NCBI RefSeq assembly: GCF_003201775.1
Contig: NZ_QJJZ01000008.1
Location: 39,365 to 103,364 of the forward strand
Length of the DNA: 64,000 bases
Reading direction: 5' to 3'
Source of the DNA: Arenibacter sp. ARW7G5Y1
GTDB taxonomy: Bacteria; Bacteroidota; Bacteroidia; Flavobacteriales; Flavobacteriaceae
The first letter of the stretch is position 1, and every line of letters begins with the position of its first letter. This document shows positions 35,797-44,891 of the stretch, in pieces. The notes under the pieces are model-generated. The model saw nothing but the letters and a program-made list of their open reading frames with translations. It was not told the DNA's origin and ran no database searches. Made by a program: the position numbers and the translations under genes.

Positions 35797-36672
35797 TTAT
35801 CGGTGTAGGTTTTTGGATCTTAGGTAGGTTAAAAGTTCTTCAGGCAAATCGGTCTGAATTACGTTGACGTATTTTCGTGTCAAGAGGGCATCAAACCCGG
35901 AATCTTTCCTTTGTCTTTCCATTGCATCATACTTGCCCAATGCATTTATCCATACCCGATATCCGGATTTTATGGTCCTTCGCATAATTCCATTTTTGTA
36001 ATAGCTTTCATCAATATGTATAATGGAAATATCCTCTAGTTTTTTAATGGCCCTAATGTCCTTTCTGGAATAGGCCCTCGGCATTATTTTAATGTCCTTG
36101 TTCAATTCTTGGTACTGTGTGGTTTCGGGATAGTCATAAAGGAAAAATAATATTTGGTCCGCCATTCCGTACTTTTCAATAAGTTTAAAAGTCTGTCTTA
36201 CGGCTGCCTCGCCCTCTAGCTTAAAATCCACATCCAATAGTATCTTGCCCTTGGTCAACTGCAGAACCTCTTCAAAAGTGGGTACCTGCTCCTCAGTAAT
36301 ACCATTTCCGAATTTCAGTCTTAACTCTTTGAGCTCGGCAAGGGTGAAATCGTCCACTTTCCCTGTGCCATTGGTCGTTCTGTCAATAGTTTTGTCGTGC
36401 ATAATTACCAGTTCCCCGTCCTTACTTTTTCTAATATCGATTTCTACGATATCTACCCCTATGCGGATGCTTTCCTCTATGGCCGCCAAGGAATTTTCCG
36501 GATAGTTGGGGTTGGTGGCCCTGTGGGCCGCAACGAGTATCTGTTCCGGGTGGTTGTGGAAATCGTTCAGGATGCTTTGGAGTTTGCTTTCTTGCGCTTG
36601 GGAGCTTAGTCCGAAGAAAAGAAGAAGGGTAAAAATGGCTTTGTTCCAAATTGGGTGAAGGCTGCTGTTCAT
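35797..36672 (-). CDS. Glycerophosphodiester phosphodiesterase (GDPD) family protein, secreted
   Basis: The 291-residue product has a signal peptide (cut near SSQAQ) and a GDPD TIM-barrel: AAHRATNPNYPENS (active-site His-Arg), VEIDIRKSKDGELVIMHD (metal-binding Glu and Asp, catalytic His) and DRTTNGTG. Family enzymes release glycerol phosphate from deacylated lipids or cleave similar diesters. It is convergent with GH31, 32 bp away, and is probably exported to the periplasm. It may belong to the glycan locus, as a phosphodiesterase on glycolipid heads, or be a general phosphate scavenger. Confidence 0.9.
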   Translation of the reverse strand: MNSSLHPIWNKAIFTLLLFFGLSSQAQESKLQSILNDFHNHPEQILVAAHRATNPNYPENSLAAIEESIRIGVDIVEIDIRKSKDGELVIMHDKTIDRTTNGTGKVDDFTLAELKELRLKFGNGITEEQVPTFEEVLQLTKGKILLDVDFKLEGEAAVRQTFKLIEKYGMADQILFFLYDYPETTQYQELNKDIKIMPRAYSRKDIRAIKKLEDISIIHIDESYYKNGIMRRTIKSGYRVWINALGKYDAMERQRKDSGFDALLTRKYVNVIQTDLPEELLTYLRSKNLHR

Positions 36673-36893
36673 TATTGATTATTGGTTAAGGATTTTCTTG
36701 TACTCCTGTAGTTAAGAGGGTGCAATATAATAAGACTTTTTGTTTACACGTTTAAGCTAGTGTTAATATCTTCTTGGCCGCTTTTTTTATTGAGCTAAAT
36801 TGTTGTTGCCAGGGTATTGGAGCATGTCCATATCTTAATGGCCCTAAAGACACCTTAGGAATTAGGGGTTGTAGAGCCGGACTGAAACAGGGG

Positions 36894-38138
36894 TTAATTG
36901 GTGATAGAACGGGAATTGGCAGAGCCAACTCCAATAATACTGTCATAGATATCGCCAAAATTCCTATAATAGACTAGGATGAGGTAGTTGTTTTCGGTAA
37001 AATGAAAATTCCCAGAAATAGTGTTCATGTCAATGCCGCCTTCATTGTTTTTCATCACATATTTGTAGTTGTAAAATCCTTGTTTCATCTTTATAACCGC
37101 CTCCATATTGCCCGTGGCCTCATTATAGGTCATTTTGTTTTCCTCTTCAAGTGCGTAATTATTGTATTTTCCAAATACATATACATCGTTCAGGCCAATC
37201 TTTGCCGTGTAGGGCAGGGTAAAGTGTATGTAACTGTACTCGGCCTCCCTGGAGCTGTCCTCTCCCTGCAGGGTTCGGACCACAAAGTCGCCATTGATAT
37301 CGGGATAATAGGTATAGGGCCTGTCATCCCTAAAATAGTCCATAAATAAATAATGGTGGTAAAGGTCTGTAAGTTCTATTCGGGAAATGGAAGAACTTGG
37401 CGCCCTTAGGTCTTTGGTGTCAAAATTGAAATATTCATTTCCGCCAAAATAACTGGTTTCCTTATCGTATTTATATACCAATTCCGACCCCAGGATAAAT
37501 TGAGGGCTTATATTGGTAATGGCGGTAGGCCAAAGGTGGTTTTGAATTATGGCCACTTTTACCTCCTTGTTGGGGTTTACCAATTTCACCTGGGTGGCAT
37601 TAATGGTAAATTGTACAACCTGTTTTTCATTTAAATAGTTGAAATCCCTGGAACGTTTTACCACGCCGCCCACCGTAACCCTATCCTCATAGACAACGAA
37701 TCTTCTGGAAAACTGTAACTCATTATAACTGTTGTAAATTTCCAATACATAATTGCCGCTAACTTTTAATCGGGTATTATCGTTGGGTATGGTAAGTTTG
37801 TAGTTGGAATATGGTTGTAAGGTAGAGTAGCTGTTTTCGTAATCTACTATGCGCTCGTTGTCCATTCCGTTTAGATATTGCGATTTTAAAAGGGAAGATG
37901 GGGTCCAATCGTAATCGCAATGTACAATCTTGTAGTAGTAATCCTGTTCATTGGCGAGTAGGTCGTCAAACTCCAAATAAACCGGGTCGCCCAAGTTTAC
38001 GACCGGAAATTGGTCATCGGTATCACCTTTAAATATAATGGTCTTAATATTGGTTGGAGGGTTGATTTCCATCTGAACCTGGGCAAAAGTAAAACGGATG
38101 CACAGGAACAGAACAAGCGCAAAAAGATTCAATCTCAT
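36894..38138 (-). CDS. Type IX secretion system plug protein (DUF5103)
   Basis: Start at ATG 38138, directly before a signal peptide (RLNLFALVLFL, cut after FTFAQ); an upstream in-frame start at 38168 adds ten residues without signal character. The 414-residue product matches the DUF5103/T9SS plug family: INPPTNIKTIIFKG near the mature N-terminus, YYYKIVHCDYDWTPS, SNYKLTIPN and a late IYDSIIGVGSANSR. In flavobacteria this protein closes the SprA channel of the T9SS when no cargo is present. It fits with the T9SS type-B cargo domain encoded at 52090-53268. It is divergent from nqrA. Confidence 0.85.
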   Translation of the reverse strand: MRLNLFALVLFLCIRFTFAQVQMEINPPTNIKTIIFKGDTDDQFPVVNLGDPVYLEFDDLLANEQDYYYKIVHCDYDWTPSSLLKSQYLNGMDNERIVDYENSYSTLQPYSNYKLTIPNDNTRLKVSGNYVLEIYNSYNELQFSRRFVVYEDRVTVGGVVKRSRDFNYLNEKQVVQFTINATQVKLVNPNKEVKVAIIQNHLWPTAITNISPQFILGSELVYKYDKETSYFGGNEYFNFDTKDLRAPSSSISRIELTDLYHHYLFMDYFRDDRPYTYYPDINGDFVVRTLQGEDSSREAEYSYIHFTLPYTAKIGLNDVYVFGKYNNYALEEENKMTYNEATGNMEAVIKMKQGFYNYKYVMKNNEGGIDMNTISGNFHFTENNYLILVYYRNFGDIYDSIIGVGSANSRSITN

Positions 38139-38246
38139 TTGGTAATATTTTACAGTAAAGGTAAGCAAAAAGCAAGCCTAAATAAGTTAGGGTGGTTTAA
38201 TCTCTAAATTTATAAGTAATAATTATGAAAACTTTCTATTAAGTAG

Positions 38247-38254
38247 TAAATTTG
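38247..38254 (+). promoter_or_regulatory. Candidate -7 element of the nqr operon
   Basis: A perfect TAnnTTTG (TAAATTTG) ends 33 bp before the nqrA ATG, predicting a leader of about 25-28 nt. The -33 region is weak. Confidence 0.45.
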
Positions 38255-38287
38255 CTCGAAATTTTGATAACCTAAGGTCTACTAAAT

Positions 38288-39640
38288 ATGTCTAAAGACA
38301 TCCGAATTAAAAAAGGCTTGAACATTAATCTTATTGGTGATGCGGAAAAGACCACTTCCAAAGCTGTTTTAAGTAATGTTTATGCAATCAATCTTCAGGA
38401 TTTTCACGGAATTACACCTAAATTATTAGTTAAGCAAGGAGCTGAAGTAAAGGCGGGAGAGCCACTTTTTTACAATAAAAATGTGGAAGAGATGCTTTTT
38501 GTTTCCCCTGTTAGCGGAGAATTGGTTGAGGTAGTGAGAGGTGCGAGAAGAAGAATTTTAACATTGAAAATATTGGCGGACAAAAGCCAGGAATTTGTGT
38601 CCCATGCACCTTTGTCCCCTAAAAGCGCCAAAGCTGAGGAGGTGAAGGCGTTGCTTTTAAAATCTGGGTGTTGGCCTTTTATTAAGCAAAGACCTTATGA
38701 TATTATTGCGAACCCAAGTGTAACCCCTAAGGCCATATTTATTTCGGCATATGTTACCAGTCCTATGGCGGCCGATTTGGATTACGCATTAAAGGGTAAG
38801 GAAAATGAAATTCAGGCAGCAATTACTGTCCTGGGAAAATTAACTCCCGGAAAGGTACATGTCTCTGTTGGCAAAGGTAAAGAGTCTATTTTTTCCAAAA
38901 TGGAAGGAGCTGAAATACATAAGGTTTCCGGTCCCCATCCAGCAGGTCTGGTAGGTACCCAGATCAATAAAATAGACCCCATTAACAAAGGTGAAGTGGT
39001 TTGGACAATAACGCCACAGGACCTTGTAATTATAGGGGAGCTTCTGATAACGGGACGATATAATCCTGAAAGGGTCGTGGCCCTGGTTGGGTCTAGCGTT
39101 AAGGCTCCAAAATATTACACTACCAGAATAGGGTCGGAAATAGCCACCTTTCTATATGCCAGTGGTGTGAATACCGAAAACTTCAGGGTGATCAATGGGG
39201 ATGTCCTTACAGGTTCGAAAACAAAACCGGATGGGTATTTAGGGCATTATAACAATACCGTAACGGCAATTCCCGAAGGGGATGATTACGAATTTTTTGG
39301 ATGGAACAAGCCTGTTTTCAATAAAATATCTTCAACAAGGGCCTTGACCTTCTCTTGGTTGCAGCCCAAAAAGAAATACGATTTGGATACCAATACCAAT
39401 GGTGAACACAGGGCATTTGTGGTAACGGGATTGTACGAAGAGGTTTTTCCAATGGATATATACCCCTTACAACTTCTAAAAGCTTGTATGGTAAAGGACT
39501 TGGATGAAATGGAACAGTTGGGTCTTTACGAAGTTGCTCCCGAAGATTTTTCACTTACAGAATTTATTTGCATCTCTAAACAGCCCCATCAGCAGATTAT
39601 TAGGGAAGGGTTGGATTTATTATATAAAGAAATAGGATAA
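38288..39640 (+). CDS. nqrA: Na+-translocating NADH:quinone reductase subunit A
   Basis: A 450-residue peripheral subunit facing the cytoplasm. The N-terminal part has a biotinyl-like/barrel-sandwich motif (KQGAEVKAGEPLFYNK, about residues 50-66) and the mid-region contains ISGPHPAGLVGTQIN-like text (HKVSGPHPAGLVGTQI near 215-230), both characteristic of NqrA. The length agrees with the family. NqrA carries no cofactor of its own and helps shape the quinone site with NqrB. First gene of a six-gene operon in the canonical order A-F, with gaps of 2-24 bp. Confidence 0.96.
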   Translation: MSKDIRIKKGLNINLIGDAEKTTSKAVLSNVYAINLQDFHGITPKLLVKQGAEVKAGEPLFYNKNVEEMLFVSPVSGELVEVVRGARRRILTLKILADKSQEFVSHAPLSPKSAKAEEVKALLLKSGCWPFIKQRPYDIIANPSVTPKAIFISAYVTSPMAADLDYALKGKENEIQAAITVLGKLTPGKVHVSVGKGKESIFSKMEGAEIHKVSGPHPAGLVGTQINKIDPINKGEVVWTITPQDLVIIGELLITGRYNPERVVALVGSSVKAPKYYTTRIGSEIATFLYASGVNTENFRVINGDVLTGSKTKPDGYLGHYNNTVTAIPEGDDYEFFGWNKPVFNKISSTRALTFSWLQPKKKYDLDTNTNGEHRAFVVTGLYEEVFPMDIYPLQLLKACMVKDLDEMEQLGLYEVAPEDFSLTEFICISKQPHQQIIREGLDLLYKEIG

Positions 39641-39643
39641 AAG

Positions 39644-40912
39644 ATGAGCTTAAAAAGTAATTTACATAACCTAAAGGAGAAGTACAAGGGTAAAAAAATG
39701 GCCCCTGCATTCAATGCAATCCATACCTTTTTGTATGCTCCCAACGAAACTACACATTCTGGGTCCCATGTACGTGCCGTGGATGATCTTAAGCGTACGA
39801 TGAATACGGTGATCATGGCTTTGGTGCCTGTGCTTATATTTGGAATTTTCAATGCGGGTTATCAGCACTATGCAGCTGTGGATGCTGCCAATGGCGTTGT
39901 AAGGCAAGCTTCCCTGTTTGGTAACTTCCTTACTTGGGAGAATTTTATTATGGGGGCATGGACCGTGCTGCCTTTGGTAATCGTTTCCTATGCGGTTGGA
40001 CTGGCGGTAGAATTCTTGTTTGCCGTAATTAAAGGCCATGAGGTGGAGGAAGGATATTTGGTTACCGGTATGTTGGTTCCCTTGATCGTACCTATAGATA
40101 CCCCCTTGTGGATGTTGGCCGTGGCCGTAGTATTTGGAGTGGTTATCGGGAAAGAAGTTTTTGGAGGTACGGGAATGAATATTTTGAACCCTGCGCTTAC
40201 CATTAGGGCATTCTTATTCTTTGCCTATCCCACCTGGATGAGTGGGGATAAGGTGTGGGTGCATCAGGCGGTGGACCTGGCCGGTGGCCCGGACGCTATT
40301 TCCGGGGAAACCATTTTGGGTTATTTGGCTCAGGGTAAGGAGGCAGAAATGTCTTATTCCGTTTCGGATATGTTTTTTGGATTTATTCCGGGATCTGTTG
40401 GGGAAACCTCTACAATACTTATTTTGTTGGGCGGACTGTTCTTGATCTATAGTAAGATTGCCAGTTGGAGAATTATGGTGAGTGCCGTAATAGGAGCCCT
40501 GGTTATGGGTCTTATCTTTAACGGAGTGGTAGATGCGGGCTGGATAACCGAAACAAGTAAGTTCTACGGATTAATGAGTTTTGCATTTTGGCAGCATTTG
40601 ATCGTGGGTGGTTTGGCCTTTGGTATAGTATATATGGCAACCGATCCGGTTACCGGTGCACAGACCAATAAGGGCAAATGGTATTATGGATTCTTTATAG
40701 GATTTATTTCGGTATTGATAAGGGTATTCAACCCTGCTTATCCAGAAGGCGTATTCCTGGCTATTTTGTTGATGAACGTTTTTGCCCCAACTATTGATCA
40801 CTATGTGGTTAGGGGGAATATAAATAAAAGATTGAAGCGGGCTAAGAACGCTACTATTTTGCCCAGGGACGGAGAAGGAAAAGCACAGGAATTAAAAGCA
40901 GAAACAGTATAA
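39644..40912 (+). CDS. nqrB: Na+-translocating NADH:quinone reductase subunit B
   Basis: A 422-residue membrane subunit with about ten helices. The covalent FMN site is visible as DAISGET (217-223), with Thr223 as the attachment residue; Glu replaces the more usual Ala of SGAT. Other family text includes GTGMNILNPALTIRAFLFFAYP (175-196) and ATDPVTGAQTN. It binds riboflavin and the quinone with NqrA and takes part in Na+ transport across the inner membrane. It lies 3 bp after nqrA. The apbE product encoded at the end of this cluster should install the FMN. Confidence 0.96.
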   Translation: MSLKSNLHNLKEKYKGKKMAPAFNAIHTFLYAPNETTHSGSHVRAVDDLKRTMNTVIMALVPVLIFGIFNAGYQHYAAVDAANGVVRQASLFGNFLTWENFIMGAWTVLPLVIVSYAVGLAVEFLFAVIKGHEVEEGYLVTGMLVPLIVPIDTPLWMLAVAVVFGVVIGKEVFGGTGMNILNPALTIRAFLFFAYPTWMSGDKVWVHQAVDLAGGPDAISGETILGYLAQGKEAEMSYSVSDMFFGFIPGSVGETSTILILLGGLFLIYSKIASWRIMVSAVIGALVMGLIFNGVVDAGWITETSKFYGLMSFAFWQHLIVGGLAFGIVYMATDPVTGAQTNKGKWYYGFFIGFISVLIRVFNPAYPEGVFLAILLMNVFAPTIDHYVVRGNINKRLKRAKNATILPRDGEGKAQELKAETV

Positions 40913-40914
40913 TC

Positions 40915-41667
40915 ATGGCAATTAATACAGATAAAAATAGTTACACCGTTATTTTCGCCGCCATTATGGTGGTCATTGTTGGGTCTCTTTTGGCATTTTT
41001 TGCCTCCTCTTTGAGTGAAAAGATCCAGGAGAACGAAAGACTGGAGAAGCAACAGAATATTCTTTATGCCATGGGCGTAAACGAAAATGAGGACGAAGGA
41101 AGTGTCAATTTTGTTTCTACCGATAAGGTCGCCGGGGAATTTAAAAAATATATCAAGGAACAATTGGTCATTGAAGGGGATAAGATTACAAAGGATGACA
41201 ATGCCTATCTAATAGACCTTAAGAAACAGGAAACCGAGGCCAAAGCCGGCAAAACAAGAAAGTTGCCCTTGTTTATTGGAGAAAAGGACGGATCAAAGTA
41301 TTATATCATTCCTATGAGGGGCAAAGGTCTTTGGGATGCTATATGGGGATTCGTTGCCCTGGATAATAATTTAGTGGTAAAAGGCGTGTATTTTGACCAT
41401 AAGGGAGAAACCCCGGGCTTGGGAGCCAATATCAAACAGCGCTATTTTATGGACGATTTTGCAGGAGAATCCATTTTAAAGGGTACTGAATATGCGGGAA
41501 TTGCAGTTGCCAAGGGAAATAACGACCCAACCAATGAAATCAAGGATGATAATGAAGTTGATGCATTGGCAGGAGCAACCATTACCGGTAACGGCCTCTC
41601 CGCAATGATTAAGGAAAGCGTAAAATTATATAAATCCTATTTGGAATCAATAAGAGCTAAAAATTAA
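40915..41667 (+). CDS. nqrC: Na+-translocating NADH:quinone reductase subunit C
   Basis: The 250-residue subunit has a single N-terminal helix (about 11-30) and a periplasmic FMN-binding domain. The flavinylation motif reads DALAGAT (216-222) followed by IT, so Thr222 (or Thr224 by some alignments) carries the covalent FMN; Ala219 replaces the usual Ser. GETPGLGANI (164-173) is also conserved. It passes electrons between the NqrB/NqrD/E centres. It starts 2 bp after the nqrB stop. Confidence 0.96.
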   Translation: MAINTDKNSYTVIFAAIMVVIVGSLLAFFASSLSEKIQENERLEKQQNILYAMGVNENEDEGSVNFVSTDKVAGEFKKYIKEQLVIEGDKITKDDNAYLIDLKKQETEAKAGKTRKLPLFIGEKDGSKYYIIPMRGKGLWDAIWGFVALDNNLVVKGVYFDHKGETPGLGANIKQRYFMDDFAGESILKGTEYAGIAVAKGNNDPTNEIKDDNEVDALAGATITGNGLSAMIKESVKLYKSYLESIRAKN

Positions 41668-41670
41668 ACT

Positions 41671-42318
41671 ATGGCACTACTTTCAAAAAAAGATACGAGT
41701 CTAATATTAGACCCTTTGGCCGATAATAACCCTATTACCATCCAGGTATTGGGAATTTGTTCCGCCTTGGCAATTACAGCAGAATTAAAGGCGTCCATAG
41801 TAATGGCCCTATCGGTTATGTTCGTATTGGGCATGGGAAATGTCGTTATTTCCTTGATGCGGAACATTATACCGTCCAAAATTAGAATTATTGTACAATT
41901 GGTGGTTGTTGCCGCCCTTGTAATTATGGTAGATCAGGTGCTAAAGGCCTTTGCTTACGAATTGAGTAAAACACTTTCTGTTTTCGTAGGGCTTATCATA
42001 ACCAACTGTATCATTATGGGGCGTTTTGAAGCCTTCGCCTTGGCCAACGGACCTTGGAGGTCCTTCTTGGATGGTATAGGGAATTCTGCCGGATATGGTT
42101 TAATATTGATCATAATTGGATTTTTTAGGGAACTATTGGGCTCAGGTACATTACTTGGGTATAAGGTCTTGGGAGATCCCATTGAAAAAACAGGTTTGTA
42201 TGCCATTGGATATGAGAACAACGGATTTATGTTGTTGTCCCCCATGGCCCTGATCGTTGTTGGCCTCATTATATGGGTGCAACGTTCACGCAACAAAGCT
42301 TTAATAGAGGAAAACTAG
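41671..42318 (+). CDS. nqrD: Na+-translocating NADH:quinone reductase subunit D
   Basis: A 215-residue membrane protein with six helices, related to RnfE and to NqrE in inverted topology. The conserved segment ITNCIIMGRFEAFA (110-123) contains the Cys that helps hold the intramembrane iron cluster between NqrD and NqrE. LGICSALAIT (26-35) carries the second Cys. It begins 3 bp after the nqrC stop. Confidence 0.95.
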   Translation: MALLSKKDTSLILDPLADNNPITIQVLGICSALAITAELKASIVMALSVMFVLGMGNVVISLMRNIIPSKIRIIVQLVVVAALVIMVDQVLKAFAYELSKTLSVFVGLIITNCIIMGRFEAFALANGPWRSFLDGIGNSAGYGLILIIIGFFRELLGSGTLLGYKVLGDPIEKTGLYAIGYENNGFMLLSPMALIVVGLIIWVQRSRNKALIEEN

Positions 42319-42342
42319 TAGTCATCATAAGTATAGAATGTT

Positions 42343-43080
42343 ATGTTAGAACATGTAGAATTATTTTTTAAATCCATATTTATAGATAATATGGTATTTG
42401 CCACGTTCTTAGGAATGTGTTCCTACCTTGCCGTTTCTAAAAAAGTGACTACTGCAGTTGGTCTTGGAGCAGCTGTGATCTTTGTATTGGCGGTAACGGT
42501 TCCCCTAAATTGGTTGTTGGATCAGTATCTGTTACGTGATGGGGCCTTGGCCTGGTTGGGACCTGAGTACGCCGATTATAACCTAAGCTTTTTATCTTTT
42601 ATACTCTTTATAGCTACCATAGCAACTATGGTGCAATTGGTAGAGATCGTTGTGGAGAAATTTTCCCCTGCACTTTATAATTCATTGGGTATATTTTTAC
42701 CGCTTATTGCTGTTAACTGTGCCATCTTGGGAGGTTCGTTGTTTATGCAGTCCAGGGATATCCAAACCTTGGGACTGGCCTTCAATTACGGACTAAGTTC
42801 TGGAATTGGCTGGTTTTTGGCTATTTTGGCCATTGCTGCCATTCGTGAAAAAATCAGATACTCCAATGTTCCTGCCCCACTCAGGGGTCTTGGGATTACC
42901 TTTATAATCACTGGACTTATGGCTATTGGTTTTATGAGTTTTGGCGGTATGTTGACAGGTGGTGATGAAGCTCCAAAAGAAGTAGAGCAGAATACGGCCC
43001 AAAAGGTAGAGGAAGATAAAATAATTGAGGAAACCAAAGAAAATACGGTTTCTTATAACAACGCTATAATAAACGAGTAA
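42343..43080 (+). CDS. nqrE: Na+-translocating NADH:quinone reductase subunit E, with acidic C-terminal tail
   Basis: The first 200 residues are a normal six-helix Nqr[12 protein letters not shown] (22-32) and [12 protein letters not shown] (120-131) contain the Cys pair for the membrane iron centre shared with NqrD. The protein is 245 residues, about 45 longer than the Vibrio subunit. The extra tail (from about residue 208, [13 protein letters not shown] onward) is acidic, polar and probably disordered. The gap to nqrD is 24 bp and to nqrF 2 bp. Confidence 0.95.
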   Translation: MLEHVELFFKSIFIDNMVFATFLGMCSYLAVSKKVTTAVGLGAAVIFVLAVTVPLNWLLDQYLLRDGALAWLGPEYADYNLSFLSFILFIATIATMVQLVEIVVEKFSPALYNSLGIFLPLIAVNCAILGGSLFMQSRDIQTLGLAFNYGLSSGIGWFLAILAIAAIREKIRYSNVPAPLRGLGITFIITGLMAIGFMSFGGMLTGGDEAPKEVEQNTAQKVEEDKIIEETKENTVSYNNAIINE

Positions 43081-43082
43081 AA

Positions 43083-44390
43083 ATGATTTTAGCTACAAGT
43101 ACAATTGGAACAATACTGATAACGGTAGTTGCTTTTTTAATACTATTGTTATTATTGGTGGCATTATTACTGTTTACCAAGGAGAAATTATCCCCATCAG
43201 GCCCGGTAACCATTACGATTAATGGTGAAAAGAAAATTGAAGTAGGTTCAGGGGGGTCCCTGTTGTCCACTTTGGGGAACCAAAAAATATTTCTTCCTTC
43301 TGCCTGTGGAGGCGGAGGAACCTGTATTCAGTGTGAATGTCACGTACTTTCCGGTGGAGGGGAAGCCCTTCCAACAGAAACGCCACATTTTTCCAAAAAG
43401 GAATTGAACCATGGCGCTCGTTTGGCCTGTCAGGTGAAAGTGAAACAGGATATGGAAATCACTATTCCAGAAGAAGTTTTCGGAATTAAAAAATGGCAGG
43501 GAACAGTGGTTCGTAATTACAACGTAGCTTCCTTTATTAAGGAATTTGTTGTTGAAATTCCTGAAGATATGGGGTATAAGGCCGGTGGATATATTCAGAT
43601 TGAAATTCCCCCATGTGAGGTGAAATTCTCTGAAATGGATATCACCGCGCATCCGGAAGAGCACGAAACCCCTGATAAGTTTCAGGCAGAATGGGATAAG
43701 TTTAACCTATGGCCTCTGGTCATGAAGAATCCTGAAACTGTGGAAAGAGCCTATTCAATGGCCTCTTATCCTGCTGAAGGAAGGGAGATTATGTTGAACG
43801 TTCGTATTGCAACCCCACCATGGGATAGGGCCAAAAACGGTTGGATGGATGTAAATCCCGGGATTGCATCTTCCTATATCTTCAATTTGAAAAAAGGAGA
43901 CCCTGTGGTAATTTCCGGACCTTACGGTGAGTTCTTTATCAACGAATCCGATTCAGAGATGCTGTATGTTGGTGGTGGTGCAGGAATGGCGCCAATGCGT
44001 TCGCATTTATATCACCTGTTCAACACCTTAAAGACCAACAGAAAAGTTACCTATTGGTACGGAGGTAGGTCTAAGCGCGAATTGTTTTATTTGGATCATT
44101 TTTACAAACTGGAAAAGGAGTTTCCAAACTTCAAATTCTATTTGGCACTATCCGAGCCCTTGCCAGAGGACAACTGGAAAGTGAAAGAGAACATTGATGC
44201 GCCAGGAGATGGTTTCGTAGGATTTATTCACAACTGTGTAATAGAAAATTATTTGAACCATCACGAATCGCCGGAAGATATAGAATTGTATTTCTGTGGA
44301 CCGCCATTGATGAACAAGGCTGTTCAAAAAATGGGAGAGGATTTCGGAATCCCTGATGAACATATTAGATTTGACGATTTTGGAGGTTAA
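43083..44390 (+). CDS. nqrF: Na+-translocating NADH:quinone reductase subunit F (NADH dehydrogenase)
   Basis: The 435-residue subunit has one N-terminal helix (about 10-31), a ferredoxin domain with 2Fe-2S ligands Cys75, Cys81, Cys84 and Cys116, then an FNR-like FAD domain (RAYSMASYP at 222-230) and a NADH-binding domain ([12 protein letters not shown]). It accepts hydride from NADH in the cytoplasm and feeds electrons into the Nqr complex. It is last in the nqr operon proper and is followed by a strong terminator hairpin at 44436-44471. Confidence 0.97.
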   Translation: MILATSTIGTILITVVAFLILLLLLVALLLFTKEKLSPSGPVTITINGEKKIEVGSGGSLLSTLGNQKIFLPSACGGGGTCIQCECHVLSGGGEALPTETPHFSKKELNHGARLACQVKVKQDMEITIPEEVFGIKKWQGTVVRNYNVASFIKEFVVEIPEDMGYKAGGYIQIEIPPCEVKFSEMDITAHPEEHETPDKFQAEWDKFNLWPLVMKNPETVERAYSMASYPAEGREIMLNVRIATPPWDRAKNGWMDVNPGIASSYIFNLKKGDPVVISGPYGEFFINESDSEMLYVGGGAGMAPMRSHLYHLFNTLKTNRKVTYWYGGRSKRELFYLDHFYKLEKEFPNFKFYLALSEPLPEDNWKVKENIDAPGDGFVGFIHNCVIENYLNHHESPEDIELYFCGPPLMNKAVQKMGEDFGIPDEHIRFDDFGG

Positions 44391-44435
44391 TCTATAACCT
44401 TCCTGAATTCCAAGACCTTGAAGGTCTAATTATAG

Positions 44436-44471
44436 ACCTGTCAGGTTTTCAAAACCTGACAGGTTTTTTTT
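44436..44471 (+). terminator. Perfect 14-bp terminator hairpin after nqrF
   Basis: ACCTGTCAGGTTTT (44436-44449) and AAAACCTGACAGGT (44451-44464) are perfect inverted copies around a single C, followed by seven further T. A second short palindrome, AGACCTT/GAAGGTCT (about 44413-44427), lies just before and shares the GACCT text, suggesting a composite intergenic element. Confidence 0.8.
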
Positions 44472-44531
44472 ATAAGCATGTTGTGAATAGGCCAGAATTT
44501 GTTTTTGGTGTAGGAACTTAAAGTAAAGACA

Positions 44532-44891
44532 ATGAGTACGCCCTTAACGGAACAGGAATTGCACAATTTGGCAATGAACATTGTTGGAAAACAATTGGAA
44601 GCCGAAGGATTCGAGTTTATGGGAGTTAATAGCAAACCCAAACGCAATCCACAGTTTGTCTGTCTTAAGGATAAAAAGTTATTTTTTATAGTGGTGCGCT
44701 CTGTGCTGCATCCACAGGATCCAAGGGAATACGACAGGTCCCTAATGCAGAAAATTAAGGATCATGCCCTTGCCCAAAACGGTGAGGCCTATTATGCCGG
44801 GGTTGGTCTCTACAATGCGGAGGATAGAAACCTACCGGTTTATCTTAATGAAGCTTATGTGTTGGAATATGATGGACTTATCAAAATATAA
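44532..44891 (+). CDS. Small Nqr-cluster protein of unknown function
   Basis: A 119-residue soluble protein with no signal peptide or membrane span. The sequence has the flavour of a small alpha/beta fold: helix EQELHNLAMNIVGKQLEAEG, then KRNPQFVCLKD, FFIVVRSVL and a C-terminal LNEAYVLEYDGL. In flavobacteria, proteins of this type next to nqrF are often labelled as Nqr subunit F-related, but it has none of the NqrF domains. It overlaps the apbE start by 20-23 bp, so the two are co-translated. A role in Nqr assembly or flavinylation is inferred from position alone. Confidence 0.7.
   Translation: MSTPLTEQELHNLAMNIVGKQLEAEGFEFMGVNSKPKRNPQFVCLKDKKLFFIVVRSVLHPQDPREYDRSLMQKIKDHALAQNGEAYYAGVGLYNAEDRNLPVYLNEAYVLEYDGLIKI

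Noticed and set aside
36752..36977. Overlapping short frames on both strands between the GDPD and T9SS plug genes
   Set aside because: Both overlap the end of the plug gene and show no motifs; treated as shadows.
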